Positions 18,398 through 26,513 of a DNA stretch of 64,000 bases are shown one piece after another. The DNA is from Vibrio sp. FE10. Its GTDB lineage: Bacteria > Pseudomonadota > Gammaproteobacteria > Enterobacterales > Vibrionaceae. Every line of letters starts with the position of its first letter. Positions within the stretch are counted from its first letter, which is position 1. The notes under the pieces are model-generated. The model did no database searches. It was not told the origin of the DNA and worked only from the letters and a program-made list of their open reading frames with translations. The stretch spans positions 1,240,001 to 1,304,000 of the forward strand of contig NZ_AP028068.1 in assembly GCF_030297155.1 (NCBI RefSeq). Direction: 5' to 3'. The translations under genes were made by a program, and so were the position numbers.

Positions 18398-19777
18398 TTG
18401 AGCACTTCAAAATTCTCTTCAATCGCCCTTAAACCAGAGCTTCTAAATACGTTAGATTCTCTTGGTTATACTGAAATGACGCCGATCCAAGCGTTAAGTC
18501 TTCCTACTATCCTAAATGGCAAGGACGTTATCGGTCAGGGTAAAACGGGTTCAGGTAAAACAGCTGCTTTTGGTTTAGGCGTGCTGCAGAACCTACGCGT
18601 TAAGCGTTTCCGTGTTCAGTCTTTAGTGTTATGTCCGACTCGTGAGCTTGCAGACCAAGTAGCAAAAGAGATCCGAACTCTTGCTCGTGGTATTCACAAT
18701 ATTAAAGTGCTGACACTTTGTGGCGGCATGCCAATGGGACCACAGATTGGTTCACTAGAGCATGGCGCACACATTCTTGTGGGCACTCCTGGTCGTATCC
18801 TTGACCACCTAGAGAAAGAGCGTATTGACCTGTCTGAGTTGAACACACTTGTGTTAGATGAAGCCGATCGCATGCTGGAAATGGGCTTCCAAGATGCTTT
18901 GGATGCAGTGATTGAAGCGGCTCCGAAAGATCGCCAAACATTATTGTTCAGTGCGACTTTCCCTAAACAGATTAAATCTGTTGCAGACCGCATTATGCGT
19001 AACCCAGAAATGGTGAAGGTTGAATCAACGCACGATCACTCAAGCATCCAACAACACTTCTACAAAGTTGAAGGTACTGAAGCTCGTGATGACGCACTAG
19101 AGCTACTGCTTCTTCATCATCAACCAGAATCTGCGGTTGTGTTCTGTAACACTAAGAAAGAAGTGCAGAACGTAAACGACGAACTAAGCCACCGTGGCTT
19201 CAGCGTTATCGAGCTTCATGGCGACATGGAACAGCGTGAACGTGACCAAGCTTTGGTTCAGTTCTCAAACAAAACCATCTCTATCTTGGTTGCAACCGAT
19301 GTTGCTGCTCGTGGTCTTGATGTTGATAACCTAGATGCTGTGTTCAACTTTGAGTTATCTCGCGACCCTGAAGTTCACGTACACCGCATCGGTCGTACTG
19401 GACGTGCAGGAAGCAAAGGCGTAGCTATCAGCTTCTTTAGCGAAAAAGAGATGCACCGTGTTGCTCAAATTGATGAGTACATGGATATGCCAATCGAACC
19501 GTCTCAGATGCCAGCAAAACCAATTGCTAAACCATATTACTCAAACATGGTTACTATCCAAATTGATGGAGGCAAGAAGGCTAAACTTCGCGCTGGTGAT
19601 ATTCTTGGTGCGTTGACTGGTCAAGGCGGCATTGATGGTAAGTCAGTAGGTAAGATCAACTTGTTCGCGATGCGTGCTTACGTTGCTGTAGAAAGATCAA
19701 TGGCTAAGAAAGCATTAGGTAAAATCGAATCAGGTAAAATGAAGGGTCGCCAATTCCGCGCCCGAATTCTGAAGTAA
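18398..19777 (+). CDS. dbpA: ATP-dependent RNA helicase DbpA
   Basis: A 459-residue DEAD-box helicase (E. coli DbpA has 457). Visible motifs are the Q motif (MTPIQALSLP), motif I GKTGSGKT near residues 48-55, PTRELA, DEAD near 153, SAT (FSATFPK) and HRIGRTGRAG. The C-terminal 75 residues (VTIQIDGGKKAKLRAGDILGAL, GKINLF, ARILK) form the DbpA RNA-binding domain, which in E. coli recognises hairpin 92 of 23S rRNA and directs the protein to 50S assembly. The TTG start at 18398 is chosen because the family N-terminus begins there and no in-frame ATG lies upstream; the ribosome binding site is weak, which may keep expression low. It is transcribed alone. Confidence 0.93.
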   Translation: MSTSKFSSIALKPELLNTLDSLGYTEMTPIQALSLPTILNGKDVIGQGKTGSGKTAAFGLGVLQNLRVKRFRVQSLVLCPTRELADQVAKEIRTLARGIHNIKVLTLCGGMPMGPQIGSLEHGAHILVGTPGRILDHLEKERIDLSELNTLVLDEADRMLEMGFQDALDAVIEAAPKDRQTLLFSATFPKQIKSVADRIMRNPEMVKVESTHDHSSIQQHFYKVEGTEARDDALELLLLHHQPESAVVFCNTKKEVQNVNDELSHRGFSVIELHGDMEQRERDQALVQFSNKTISILVATDVAARGLDVDNLDAVFNFELSRDPEVHVHRIGRTGRAGSKGVAISFFSEKEMHRVAQIDEYMDMPIEPSQMPAKPIAKPYYSNMVTIQIDGGKKAKLRAGDILGALTGQGGIDGKSVGKINLFAMRAYVAVERSMAKKALGKIESGKMKGRQFRARILK

Positions 19778-19790
19778 TTCGAGATTGTCT

Positions 19791-19832
19791 CCCTTTACTG
19801 CTAAGTCATGCTAGTGATAATGCAGTAAAGGG
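19791..19832. other. Long inverted repeat after dbpA
   Basis: An 11-bp perfect stem (CCCTTTACTGC / GCAGTAAAGGG) with a 20-nt loop lies between dbpA and the convergent small gene. Neither side has a run of T residues, so it is not a classical intrinsic terminator; it may protect 3' ends or end transcription weakly in both directions. Confidence 0.6.
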
Positions 19833-19861
19833 TGTTCCACAGTCAGTAATGTATCAAACGT

Positions 19862-20035
19862 TTATTCATCAGGTCTGATCGAATAGAAATCGTTGATATG
19901 TCTTCCTTCGCTAAGATACCAAGTCATCGCTTCCTGTCGATTATTAGCGGATATCGTAATTGTGGTTAGTCTTCCATCGTCAAAATAACAAAGCTCGTAC
20001 TCTAACTCGCTTGTATAATGAGGAGTAGCGGCCAT
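19862..20035 (-). CDS. Small protein, 57 residues, unknown function
   Basis: A short reading frame on the minus strand with ATG at 20035 and stop at 19862-19864. A strong ribosome binding site (GGGAGGT) lies 5 nt upstream of ATG. The protein begins MAATPHYTSELEYELCYFDD and ends FYSIRPDE; the middle reads TTITISANNRQEAMTWYLSE. The pattern (two beta strands, then an alpha helix) and the acidic composition look like a real, folded small protein. It is convergent with dbpA across the 19791-19832 hairpin. No family was recognised. Start, binding site and protein-like composition are seen directly; function is unknown. Confidence 0.72.
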   Translation of the reverse strand: MAATPHYTSELEYELCYFDDGRLTTITISANNRQEAMTWYLSEGRHINDFYSIRPDE

Positions 20036-20241
20036 AGCTTACCTCCCAAATATTAATCATTTGAAAATAAATAAACCATTCGTTTATAGGGTTCTTTTAC
20101 GTCAAATGAGCAATAAAAATCAAGTCACATCACTGCCATTAATTATTTTTAGTTTAATCATTTGCCGAAATAGCTAGATTAGCAAGTCTGAGTCTCAATT
20201 TATCTCAAAGTTTTTACGGTCACTGCTTATTAAGGCTACTT

Positions 20242-20283
20242 TTATAAGAGCTAGAATTAGCGTTATAAGAACTAGAGCTAACC
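20242..20283 (+). repeat. Imperfect 21-bp tandem duplication
   Basis: Two adjacent 21-bp units (TTATAAGAGCTAGAATTAGCG and TTATAAGAACTAGAGCTAACC) match at about 16 of 21 positions. They lie 56 nt upstream of the DUF6279-like lipoprotein gene, where a promoter or regulator site would be expected. Confidence 0.55.
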
Positions 20284-20338
20284 TTAAAAGGGTGAGTTAA
20301 TGGATTTGTGGCTTTGCTGAATACCGTGAGAGGGTTAA

Positions 20339-21175
20339 ATGAGAAAGTGTCGATGGTTAGTCTTATTAGTCTGTTTTGTATTCGCTGGTTGCGGGACTAA
20401 ATTTGCCTACAACAATATAAGCTGGTTTGCGGTTAGCTATATTGAAGACTTTGTTTCTCTATCCAACAGTCAAGAATCAGAGCTCGAAGAGCGCCTCGAC
20501 TTATTACAGCAATGGCATAAAAAAACTCAACTACCTCTGTATATTTCGCAATTAGAAGCGATTCAAAATCTAGACCGTTCTGATATGAACTCTGCTTTTA
20601 TCATTGACCAGAGTGAACAAACTAAAAATCATATTCGCTCAATCGTTAATAAGTTTTCTCCCGACATTTACGCATTAAGTATGCAGCTTACCCCTGAGCA
20701 AGATAACGAATTCTTAAAGAACTTTAGAGAAAAGCAGCAAGAGTATTACGAAGAAAGATTATCATTGAATGATGAAGATTCGAGAGAGCGATATAGAAGT
20801 CGAATAGAAGATAGGCTAGAGCGATGGCTAGGGTCGGTATCGAAAGAGCAAAAACAGATTATTTTGACTTGGTCTCAAGAGTGGGTAAATACCAACGATA
20901 ACTGGCGCCAATATCAAAATAACACCTACCAAGATCTTACAACTCTCATGAAAAAGAAGACTGACTTACATATTGCTCAGCCAATTATTATGAACCTGCT
21001 TCTGAACAATGAAGCTTATTATCCGCAAGAACTGGAGCCTAAGCTTGATAAGAATATGCAGACATCAGCGAAGTTTTTGGTGGATATCGCGGCAGCGAGT
21101 AGTGATAAGCAATGGTCTTATTTCATGAACGAGTTAGAGAGCCTCAAGTCAACGCTGGTGGCACTGCAGGAGTAG
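20339..21175 (+). CDS. DUF6279-type lipoprotein
   Basis: A 278-residue predicted outer-membrane or periplasmic lipoprotein. The N-terminus carries a short basic region, a hydrophobic stretch and lipobox FAGC (MRKCRWLVLLVCFVFAGC). The mature part is strongly helical and charged, with the pattern WHKKTQLPLYISQLEAIQ and the repeat-like ERYRSRIEDRLERWLGSVS, typical of the DUF6279 family found in marine gammaproteobacteria. The role of the family is unknown. The gene is monocistronic, ATG follows GAGAGGGTTAA, and a bidirectional terminator separates it from the convergent exonuclease gene. Confidence 0.78.
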   Translation: MRKCRWLVLLVCFVFAGCGTKFAYNNISWFAVSYIEDFVSLSNSQESELEERLDLLQQWHKKTQLPLYISQLEAIQNLDRSDMNSAFIIDQSEQTKNHIRSIVNKFSPDIYALSMQLTPEQDNEFLKNFREKQQEYYEERLSLNDEDSRERYRSRIEDRLERWLGSVSKEQKQIILTWSQEWVNTNDNWRQYQNNTYQDLTTLMKKKTDLHIAQPIIMNLLLNNEAYYPQELEPKLDKNMQTSAKFLVDIAAASSDKQWSYFMNELESLKSTLVALQE

Positions 21176-21204
21176 GGCGGCTCTAAATAACACTCGTATA
21201 CAAT

Positions 21205-21238
21205 AAGGCTGATTTCGTGAAACGAATCAGCCTTTATT
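21205..21238. terminator. Bidirectional intrinsic terminator
   Basis: The inverted repeat AAGGCTGATT / AATCAGCCTT, with inner pairs and a short T-rich tail, sits between the convergent lipoprotein and exonuclease genes. Confidence 0.75.
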
Positions 21239-21272
21239 TCGTTCTATGGTTTGTAGCTTGTAGCTGAGAGCT

Positions 21273-21896
21273 TTAATTGCGATTGCTCATTAACAGCTTT
21301 GGAACAGAGCCTTTAGCGGTCTTAGATATTTTCTGCATCAGTTGAAAGCTCGGCTGTTGAATGCCGTGATCATTTTGCAATTCATCAATCATCAATAACC
21401 ACAACCGTGCTGTCATCTCTGAATCGGCTAACGCTCTGTGGAAAGTGCCGTCGTTGTCGATGTTCTTGAAACGCACAAGGTCGCCTAGCTTATGAGTCGG
21501 TGAGTCTTGGATTAGACGACGAGCAATCAACATTGAGCAGGCAAACTGCCCATCGTAGTCTCGATTAATGTTATCTAACTCTGCATCAAGAAAGCGCTTA
21601 TCAAATGAAGCATTGTGAGCGACAAGTTGGCTGTCTTGAATGAAGTCTGCAAACTCATCCATCACTTCACTGCAACTGGCCGCTGCGCTTAACATGCGGT
21701 TACTGATCCCAGTATAGCTTTCAATGAACCCGCTAACACGAAATCCTGGGTTCATGAGTTGCTGGAAGGTGTCGACGACTTCGCCGTTAACGAGTTTCAC
21801 CGCACCGATTTCAATCGCTCGGTCACCCATGTTTGGTGATAAGCCTGTGGTTTCGAAATCGAGAACGATAACGGAGTCTGCGGAGTTTGGAGCCAT
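21273..21896 (-). CDS. DnaQ-like DEDDh 3'-5' exonuclease
   Basis: A 207-residue exonuclease of the DnaQ/PolC proofreading superfamily. All three Exo motifs are present: ExoI VLDFETTGLSP near residues 10-20 (Asp and Glu ligands), ExoII VAHNASFDKRFLD near 92-104 (Asp), and ExoIII FHRALADSEMTARL near 150 (catalytic His and Asp). The protein contains only the nuclease domain, so it is not the full replicative epsilon subunit; a role in DNA repair or RNA turnover is likely but not determined. It is transcribed away from the PPC-domain gene upstream, with an 87-nt gap. Confidence 0.88.
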   Translation of the reverse strand: MAPNSADSVIVLDFETTGLSPNMGDRAIEIGAVKLVNGEVVDTFQQLMNPGFRVSGFIESYTGISNRMLSAAASCSEVMDEFADFIQDSQLVAHNASFDKRFLDAELDNINRDYDGQFACSMLIARRLIQDSPTHKLGDLVRFKNIDNDGTFHRALADSEMTARLWLLMIDELQNDHGIQQPSFQLMQKISKTAKGSVPKLLMSNRN

Positions 21897-21983
21897 CGTG
21901 TTTCCTAATGCTATTTATTTAGTTGTATCGCTTTATATGGGGCGCTAGTACTGCTGCGGGTCAATCTATTGCGTAGTGTTGTT

Positions 21984-22388
21984 CTATTGCGTGTTGCTGC
22001 TGATCGTGAGCTCAGTGTAACCCGTCGAATCGTCATGCTCTCTGTTGAAGGTCAAAGTCTCGTAGCGATGAACTATCAATTCAGCCGTGGTCGCGATAAT
22101 CGTCCCTTCAAGCAAATGCCCACCAATCACATTGCCATTTTCATCAGCAACGGATATATGAACATGCTGATGGTTTGGGGTTAGAGTCGCCATCACAGAC
22201 ACAATTTCGAACGGAGCTTTGATTAGCTTGGTGTTGTTTGCATTAGCCAAACGAATATTGAGTTGAGAAACACACCCGACACACGACGCTACAGAGCCGG
22301 CTGAGATATTGTGCGCAGTCACAAGCTTTTGGAGTTCAAGCTTTAGGTCTTGCCCACGGGTTAATCTCGTTGCGATAGGAGTGATCAT
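21984..22388 (-). CDS. PPC/DUF296-domain protein
   Basis: A 134-residue single-domain protein of the PPC (plants and prokaryotes conserved, DUF296) family. Diagnostic segments are GQDLKLELQKLV near the start, GSVASCVGCVSQLNIR, HVHISVADENGNVIGGHLLEG (the conserved GGH-L-G motif) and the following TTAELIVHRY strand. In plants the domain accompanies AT-hook DNA-binding motifs; no AT-hook is visible here, so direct DNA binding should not be assumed. Bacterial members form trimers of unknown role. It probably shares a transcript with the exonuclease gene downstream. Confidence 0.83.
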   Translation of the reverse strand: MITPIATRLTRGQDLKLELQKLVTAHNISAGSVASCVGCVSQLNIRLANANNTKLIKAPFEIVSVMATLTPNHQHVHISVADENGNVIGGHLLEGTIIATTAELIVHRYETLTFNREHDDSTGYTELTISSNTQ

Positions 22389-22423
22389 CTTATGGCCTCA
22401 GTTTTATTTGTATTTCAAAGAAC

Positions 22424-22451
22424 AAAACGAAGCCACAGTGGGCTTCGTTTT
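22424..22451 (-). terminator. Intrinsic terminator of rhlE
   Basis: A stem AAAACGAAGCC / GGCTTCGTTTT with a 6-nt loop lies 50 nt after the rhlE stop; on the minus strand it is followed by a T-rich tail. Confidence 0.82.
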
Positions 22452-22501
22452 ATTTTCATTTTGACTAACGCGACTTTTGTATTTTCTGTCGTTGAAATTA
22501 C

Positions 22502-23698
22502 TTAGTCTTGTTGCTGTTCTCTTTTCTTCTTAGGAACGAAGTTCAATACTGAAATTGGTACTTCTTTGCGTGGCTCGAAACCTTCAACAACGCGACGTTC
22601 AATCAAGTGACCAAGACGTTTTTCAATAATACACAGGTTCTTGAAGTTATCTTTCGATAGGAAAGAGATCGCTTCACCAGATGCATCAGCACGGCCTGTA
22701 CGACCAATACGGTGAACATAGTCGTCCGCTGGGAATGGGATGTCGTAGTTCACTACGCGGCTTAGGTTATCAATATCGATACCACGAGCAGCAACACCTG
22801 TTGCAACTAGATATTTTAGACGACCTTTTTTGAAATCAGCCAGAATCTTTTCACGAATCGCTTGGCTACGTCCACTGTGGAAAGCTTCAGCTTCGATACC
22901 ACGCTTTTCAAGTTGAGCAACTAACTTAGCCGCGCCGTGTTTCGTCTCGATAAAGATAAGCGCTTGGTCCCACTCACCGTCAGTGATCATGTGGCTTAAT
23001 AGCGCCGACTTGCGGTCTTTATCTACAGTAACTAGCCATTGTTCGATGTTCGCTTTAGATGCGTCAGTTTTGGCGATAGAAATCTCTTCCGCTTCACTGA
23101 TTGCGCTTTTCGCTAGCGCACGAACTGGCGTTGATAGCGTTGCTGAGAACAACAGGTTTTGAATGTTTTGTGGCAAACGCGCGATGATCTTGTTGATGTC
23201 TTCGATGAAACCCATGTCTAGCATGCGGTCAGCTTCATCAAGAACCAGAACTTCAACTTCATCAAAGTGAACGGCGCGTTGTCCGTACATATCGATCAAA
23301 CGGCCTGGTGTTGCCACAAGAATATCGACGCCTTCAATAAGACGATCTTTCTGGTGTTGGTAAGACACGCCACCGTACATCGCTAATGATGTTAGGTTTA
23401 GGAACTTCGCGTACTTAGTGATGTTCTGCTCAACCTGAATCGCAAGCTCGCGAGTTGGTGTCAGAATAACAGCACGAATACGTTTTTTACGTTGTGTTTC
23501 ACCTTTACTTAGCATTTCTAAGATAGGGAGAACAAAGCTCGCAGTTTTACCTGTACCTGTTTGTGCAGCAGCAATAAGGTTCTTACCAGAAAGCACAATC
23601 GGAATTGCTTTTTCTTGAATAGAGGTTGGCTTTTCATAGCCTTGTTTTGCAACGGCTTTAACAATAGGTGAGCTTAATCCAAGCTTGGAAAATGGCAT
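22502..23698 (-). CDS. rhlE: DEAD-box RNA helicase RhlE
   Basis: A 398-residue helicase. Motifs: F residue and Q motif upstream of KPTSIQEKAIP, motif I AQTGTGKT at residues 45-52, PTRELA at 81-86, DEAD at 154-157, SAT in LLFSATLS, ARGIDI, and HRIGRTGRA. Total length and the short basic C-terminal tail (FVPKKKREQQQD) fit RhlE rather than DbpA, SrmB or CsdA. In E. coli, RhlE acts in 50S ribosome maturation and can assist the degradosome. It is monocistronic on the minus strand, divergent from bluB, with its own terminator. Confidence 0.9.
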   Translation of the reverse strand: MPFSKLGLSSPIVKAVAKQGYEKPTSIQEKAIPIVLSGKNLIAAAQTGTGKTASFVLPILEMLSKGETQRKKRIRAVILTPTRELAIQVEQNITKYAKFLNLTSLAMYGGVSYQHQKDRLIEGVDILVATPGRLIDMYGQRAVHFDEVEVLVLDEADRMLDMGFIEDINKIIARLPQNIQNLLFSATLSTPVRALAKSAISEAEEISIAKTDASKANIEQWLVTVDKDRKSALLSHMITDGEWDQALIFIETKHGAAKLVAQLEKRGIEAEAFHSGRSQAIREKILADFKKGRLKYLVATGVAARGIDIDNLSRVVNYDIPFPADDYVHRIGRTGRADASGEAISFLSKDNFKNLCIIEKRLGHLIERRVVEGFEPRKEVPISVLNFVPKKKREQQQD

Positions 23699-23865
23699 AA
23701 GTTTCTCGGTATGATTTGGCTAAATAGCGATGGAAAGGTTCAACAATCTTATACAAGGATAAGATTAATGGCGGCATTCTACCATGTTGCTTGTGTACCG
23801 CTAGTAACATAGACACTTTAGTTGGATAATACTGGCTCAATAAGACGACGATAAGACAGGGATGT

Positions 23866-24522
23866 ATGGAAATTACACCGAATGAACGCGATGCAGTATA
23901 TAAAACGATTTTTTCTCGCCGAGATGTTCGTGGTCAGTTTCTTCCTGATGAAATCCCAGAAGACGTTTTGATGCGTGTACTAACCGCAGCGCACCATGCT
24001 CCCAGTGTTGGTTTTATGCAGCCTTGGGATTTTGTCGTCGTTCGTGATATCGAAACCAAGCATCAGATAAAAGCGGGCTTCAATCAAGCGCATGCAGAAT
24101 CTGCGGAAATGTTTACCGATGAAAAACAGACGATGTATAAGCGTCTAAAGCTTGAAGGCATCGTCGAATCACCGATCGGTATCTGCGTGACTTGCGACCG
24201 TAATCGAACCGGTAAGGTTGTGTTGGGTAGAACCATCAAACAAGAAATGGATCTGTACAGCACCGTGTGTGCGGTTCAAAACTTGTGGCTCGCGGCAAGA
24301 GCCGAAAACCTAGGCTTAGGGTGGGTGAGTATCCTGCATGACTCAACACTACGAGAAGCGTTAGATATACCAGAAAACATCGATATTGTGGCGTACCTGT
24401 GTATTGGTTACGTTGACCACTTCAAAGATAAACCCGAACTTGAAACCATGGGTTGGTTACCAAGAATAGACGTCAATTCAGCGATTCATGAAGGGAAATG
24501 GAATCCAAATAAAGCTGAGTGA
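23866..24522 (+). CDS. bluB: 5,6-dimethylbenzimidazole synthase BluB
   Basis: A 218-residue flavin-dependent enzyme that fragments FMN to 5,6-dimethylbenzimidazole, the lower ligand of cobalamin. Family features: FSRRDVRGQFLPDEIP near the N-terminus, the phosphate and flavin contact HHAPSVGFMQPWDFVVV near residues 43-60, and the C-terminal LGWVSIL and YLCIGYVDHF segments. ATG at 23866 follows a GGGATGT region. No other cobalamin synthesis gene is adjacent, so the lower ligand may be used in scavenging or in a pathway encoded elsewhere. Confidence 0.9.
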   Translation: MEITPNERDAVYKTIFSRRDVRGQFLPDEIPEDVLMRVLTAAHHAPSVGFMQPWDFVVVRDIETKHQIKAGFNQAHAESAEMFTDEKQTMYKRLKLEGIVESPIGICVTCDRNRTGKVVLGRTIKQEMDLYSTVCAVQNLWLAARAENLGLGWVSILHDSTLREALDIPENIDIVAYLCIGYVDHFKDKPELETMGWLPRIDVNSAIHEGKWNPNKAE

Positions 24523-24658
24523 TTCAAGGCTTTGATGTCTTCGTAATATATTGATATTAAATACCAAAGCTCGTTACTGATATTTCAGTATAAAGTTGAA
24601 TTTATAAACCCGTGCTGATATTAATGACACTTGATTCACCGCTCTAGCCTGGAATCCA

Positions 24659-26314
24659 ATGAACGACGCTAACTTACGTAGACTTCAACAACTCACTACA
24701 AAGTACGAATTAGGTGAAGAGTACCATCTCACGATCGATGATCTAGAGCATTCGCTGTCGACTTCGCGCAGAAACACCTCGATAGTTCTGAAATGCTTAT
24801 CTGAGTACCACTGGATTTGTTGGATTCCGTCTAAAGGGAGAGGGAAACTTAGTCAATTTAAGATCTTGGTTAGCTTCTCGGAAGCATTAGAGCAAGTATT
24901 AGCGCTGCAGTTAGAGCAAGGCCGCTTTAACGTTATTCCTCGCCTTCTAGAAAGCTATGGGGCAGCAGCGATAAAGGCACTGACACTAGCGACTGAAAAA
25001 CATAGTCTGTTCAATGAACAGCATGAGCATTTGCTGATTACTCAATACCCGTGGGTTGATAATCTTGAACCTGCTAGAACATACAGAATCGCTGAACATC
25101 AAATATTAAGAAGTATCTACAATACTTTATTAGTTCAAGATCATGAGGGGAACCCCCAAGCCAGCCTCGCACACCATTGGAAGATAGAAGGTCGCTTTCT
25201 GCATTTTTGGTTAAGGCCGAATGTGCTATTCCATGACGGCGATACGTTAAGTGCGAAAGATGTTGCTCAATGCTTGTTACGGTTAAAAAGTATCGATGGC
25301 CCTGTACAGTCTTTATTTGAGCAGGTCAGTGATGTTCAAGTGGTTGGTGATAAACAACTGACTATCGAGCTGGCACATGCAAATCCTATGTTTATATATG
25401 CGCTGTGTAGTGCACACGCGTCTATTTATCGTTGTAAGCGAACGTATTTCTCTAGTGGGCGCAGTGCCTATATGGGAACGGGTCCTTTCTCATTAGACGA
25501 TTGGAGCGAAGAACGCCTCGTTCTAAAACGTCATCGTGGCTATTTTGCTCAAAATGCTTTGTTAGAACAGATAACACTCACCGATATCGAAGGCCTAAAC
25601 GATCACACCCTGAGTTTTAATAGATCTGGCGTTGCAGAAGAAACCACTATCAATGCACTTTCGTACCTTGCGGTTAATCGCAGGGAAGGCTCAGGAATTA
25701 CCTCTGATGACTTAGACAGCTTGGTATTGTTTATCAAATCCAGCAGTAAAGAGTTTGACGCCGATATGATGACGGACGACTTGTCTTTCTCGCCTAGCAA
25801 ATTAACGAGCAGTCTCCTCACTCCCACTTTGACGGGAACCGTTGTATTAACACGACCTAAAATGACGATTCCTTTGCTTCAAGATATGGCGGACTGGCTG
25901 CAGCAAACTATTGCAAAGACTGGCATCACTATGGAAGTCGTTGAGCTTCCTAATATTAGTGACCCTAGCTCAATGAGTGAGTCAGCGGATCTGTTATTTA
26001 TCGAAGAAATTATTGAACAGCCAAAAGATTATGGCCTTTACGATTGGTTACTTGCTGCATCTGGACTCAGATTTATTTTTAATAGCTCTGAGATGAAGGA
26101 GCATTGCGAGATAGTTCGATCAGCCGTCAGTGGCGATAATCCAATTGACAGGTTGAAACAAATTGAACATTCGCTTTATCAACAGAAGCTACTTTGTCCG
26201 TTGTTTCATGGTAAAGAGAAGGTGTCTAACAGTGTTGAGGTTCATGGCGTAGAGATAAACAAAACTGGCTACAGCGATTTTTACAAGCTTTGGATATCTT
26301 CTAGCGAGAAGTAA
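24659..26314 (+). CDS. SgrR-family transcriptional regulator
   Basis: A 551-residue protein, exactly the length of E. coli SgrR. Residues 1-110 form the SgrR winged-helix DNA-binding domain (LRRLQQLTTKYELGEEYHLTIDDL, TSRRNTSIVLKCL). From about 120 on lies an extracytoplasmic solute-binding-like domain that acts in the cytosol as ligand sensor (EPARTYRIAEHQILRSIYNTL, HDGDTLSAKDV, YMGTGPFSL). In E. coli it activates the small RNA gene sgrS during glucose-phosphate stress. No obvious sgrS or setA lies next to it here, so its targets may differ. It is a single gene with ATG at 24659. Confidence 0.87.
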   Translation: MNDANLRRLQQLTTKYELGEEYHLTIDDLEHSLSTSRRNTSIVLKCLSEYHWICWIPSKGRGKLSQFKILVSFSEALEQVLALQLEQGRFNVIPRLLESYGAAAIKALTLATEKHSLFNEQHEHLLITQYPWVDNLEPARTYRIAEHQILRSIYNTLLVQDHEGNPQASLAHHWKIEGRFLHFWLRPNVLFHDGDTLSAKDVAQCLLRLKSIDGPVQSLFEQVSDVQVVGDKQLTIELAHANPMFIYALCSAHASIYRCKRTYFSSGRSAYMGTGPFSLDDWSEERLVLKRHRGYFAQNALLEQITLTDIEGLNDHTLSFNRSGVAEETTINALSYLAVNRREGSGITSDDLDSLVLFIKSSSKEFDADMMTDDLSFSPSKLTSSLLTPTLTGTVVLTRPKMTIPLLQDMADWLQQTIAKTGITMEVVELPNISDPSSMSESADLLFIEEIIEQPKDYGLYDWLLAASGLRFIFNSSEMKEHCEIVRSAVSGDNPIDRLKQIEHSLYQQKLLCPLFHGKEKVSNSVEVHGVEINKTGYSDFYKLWISSSEK

Positions 26315-26513
26315 TTAATCTATTTTTGAGTGTATTCCCTTCTTTTATAGCGTCTTGGTCAAAATGAAAACATGCATGAATTGCCTATCACCCTTTCATG
26401 TTTCTTTTAAATACCAATCGTTACTATGACTCATCATGACTATAAAAGTCATTCTCGGTCATCCCCCCAATGACAGTTCTACTTATTAATCTATTTCATT
26501 AGGATCTCATCGA

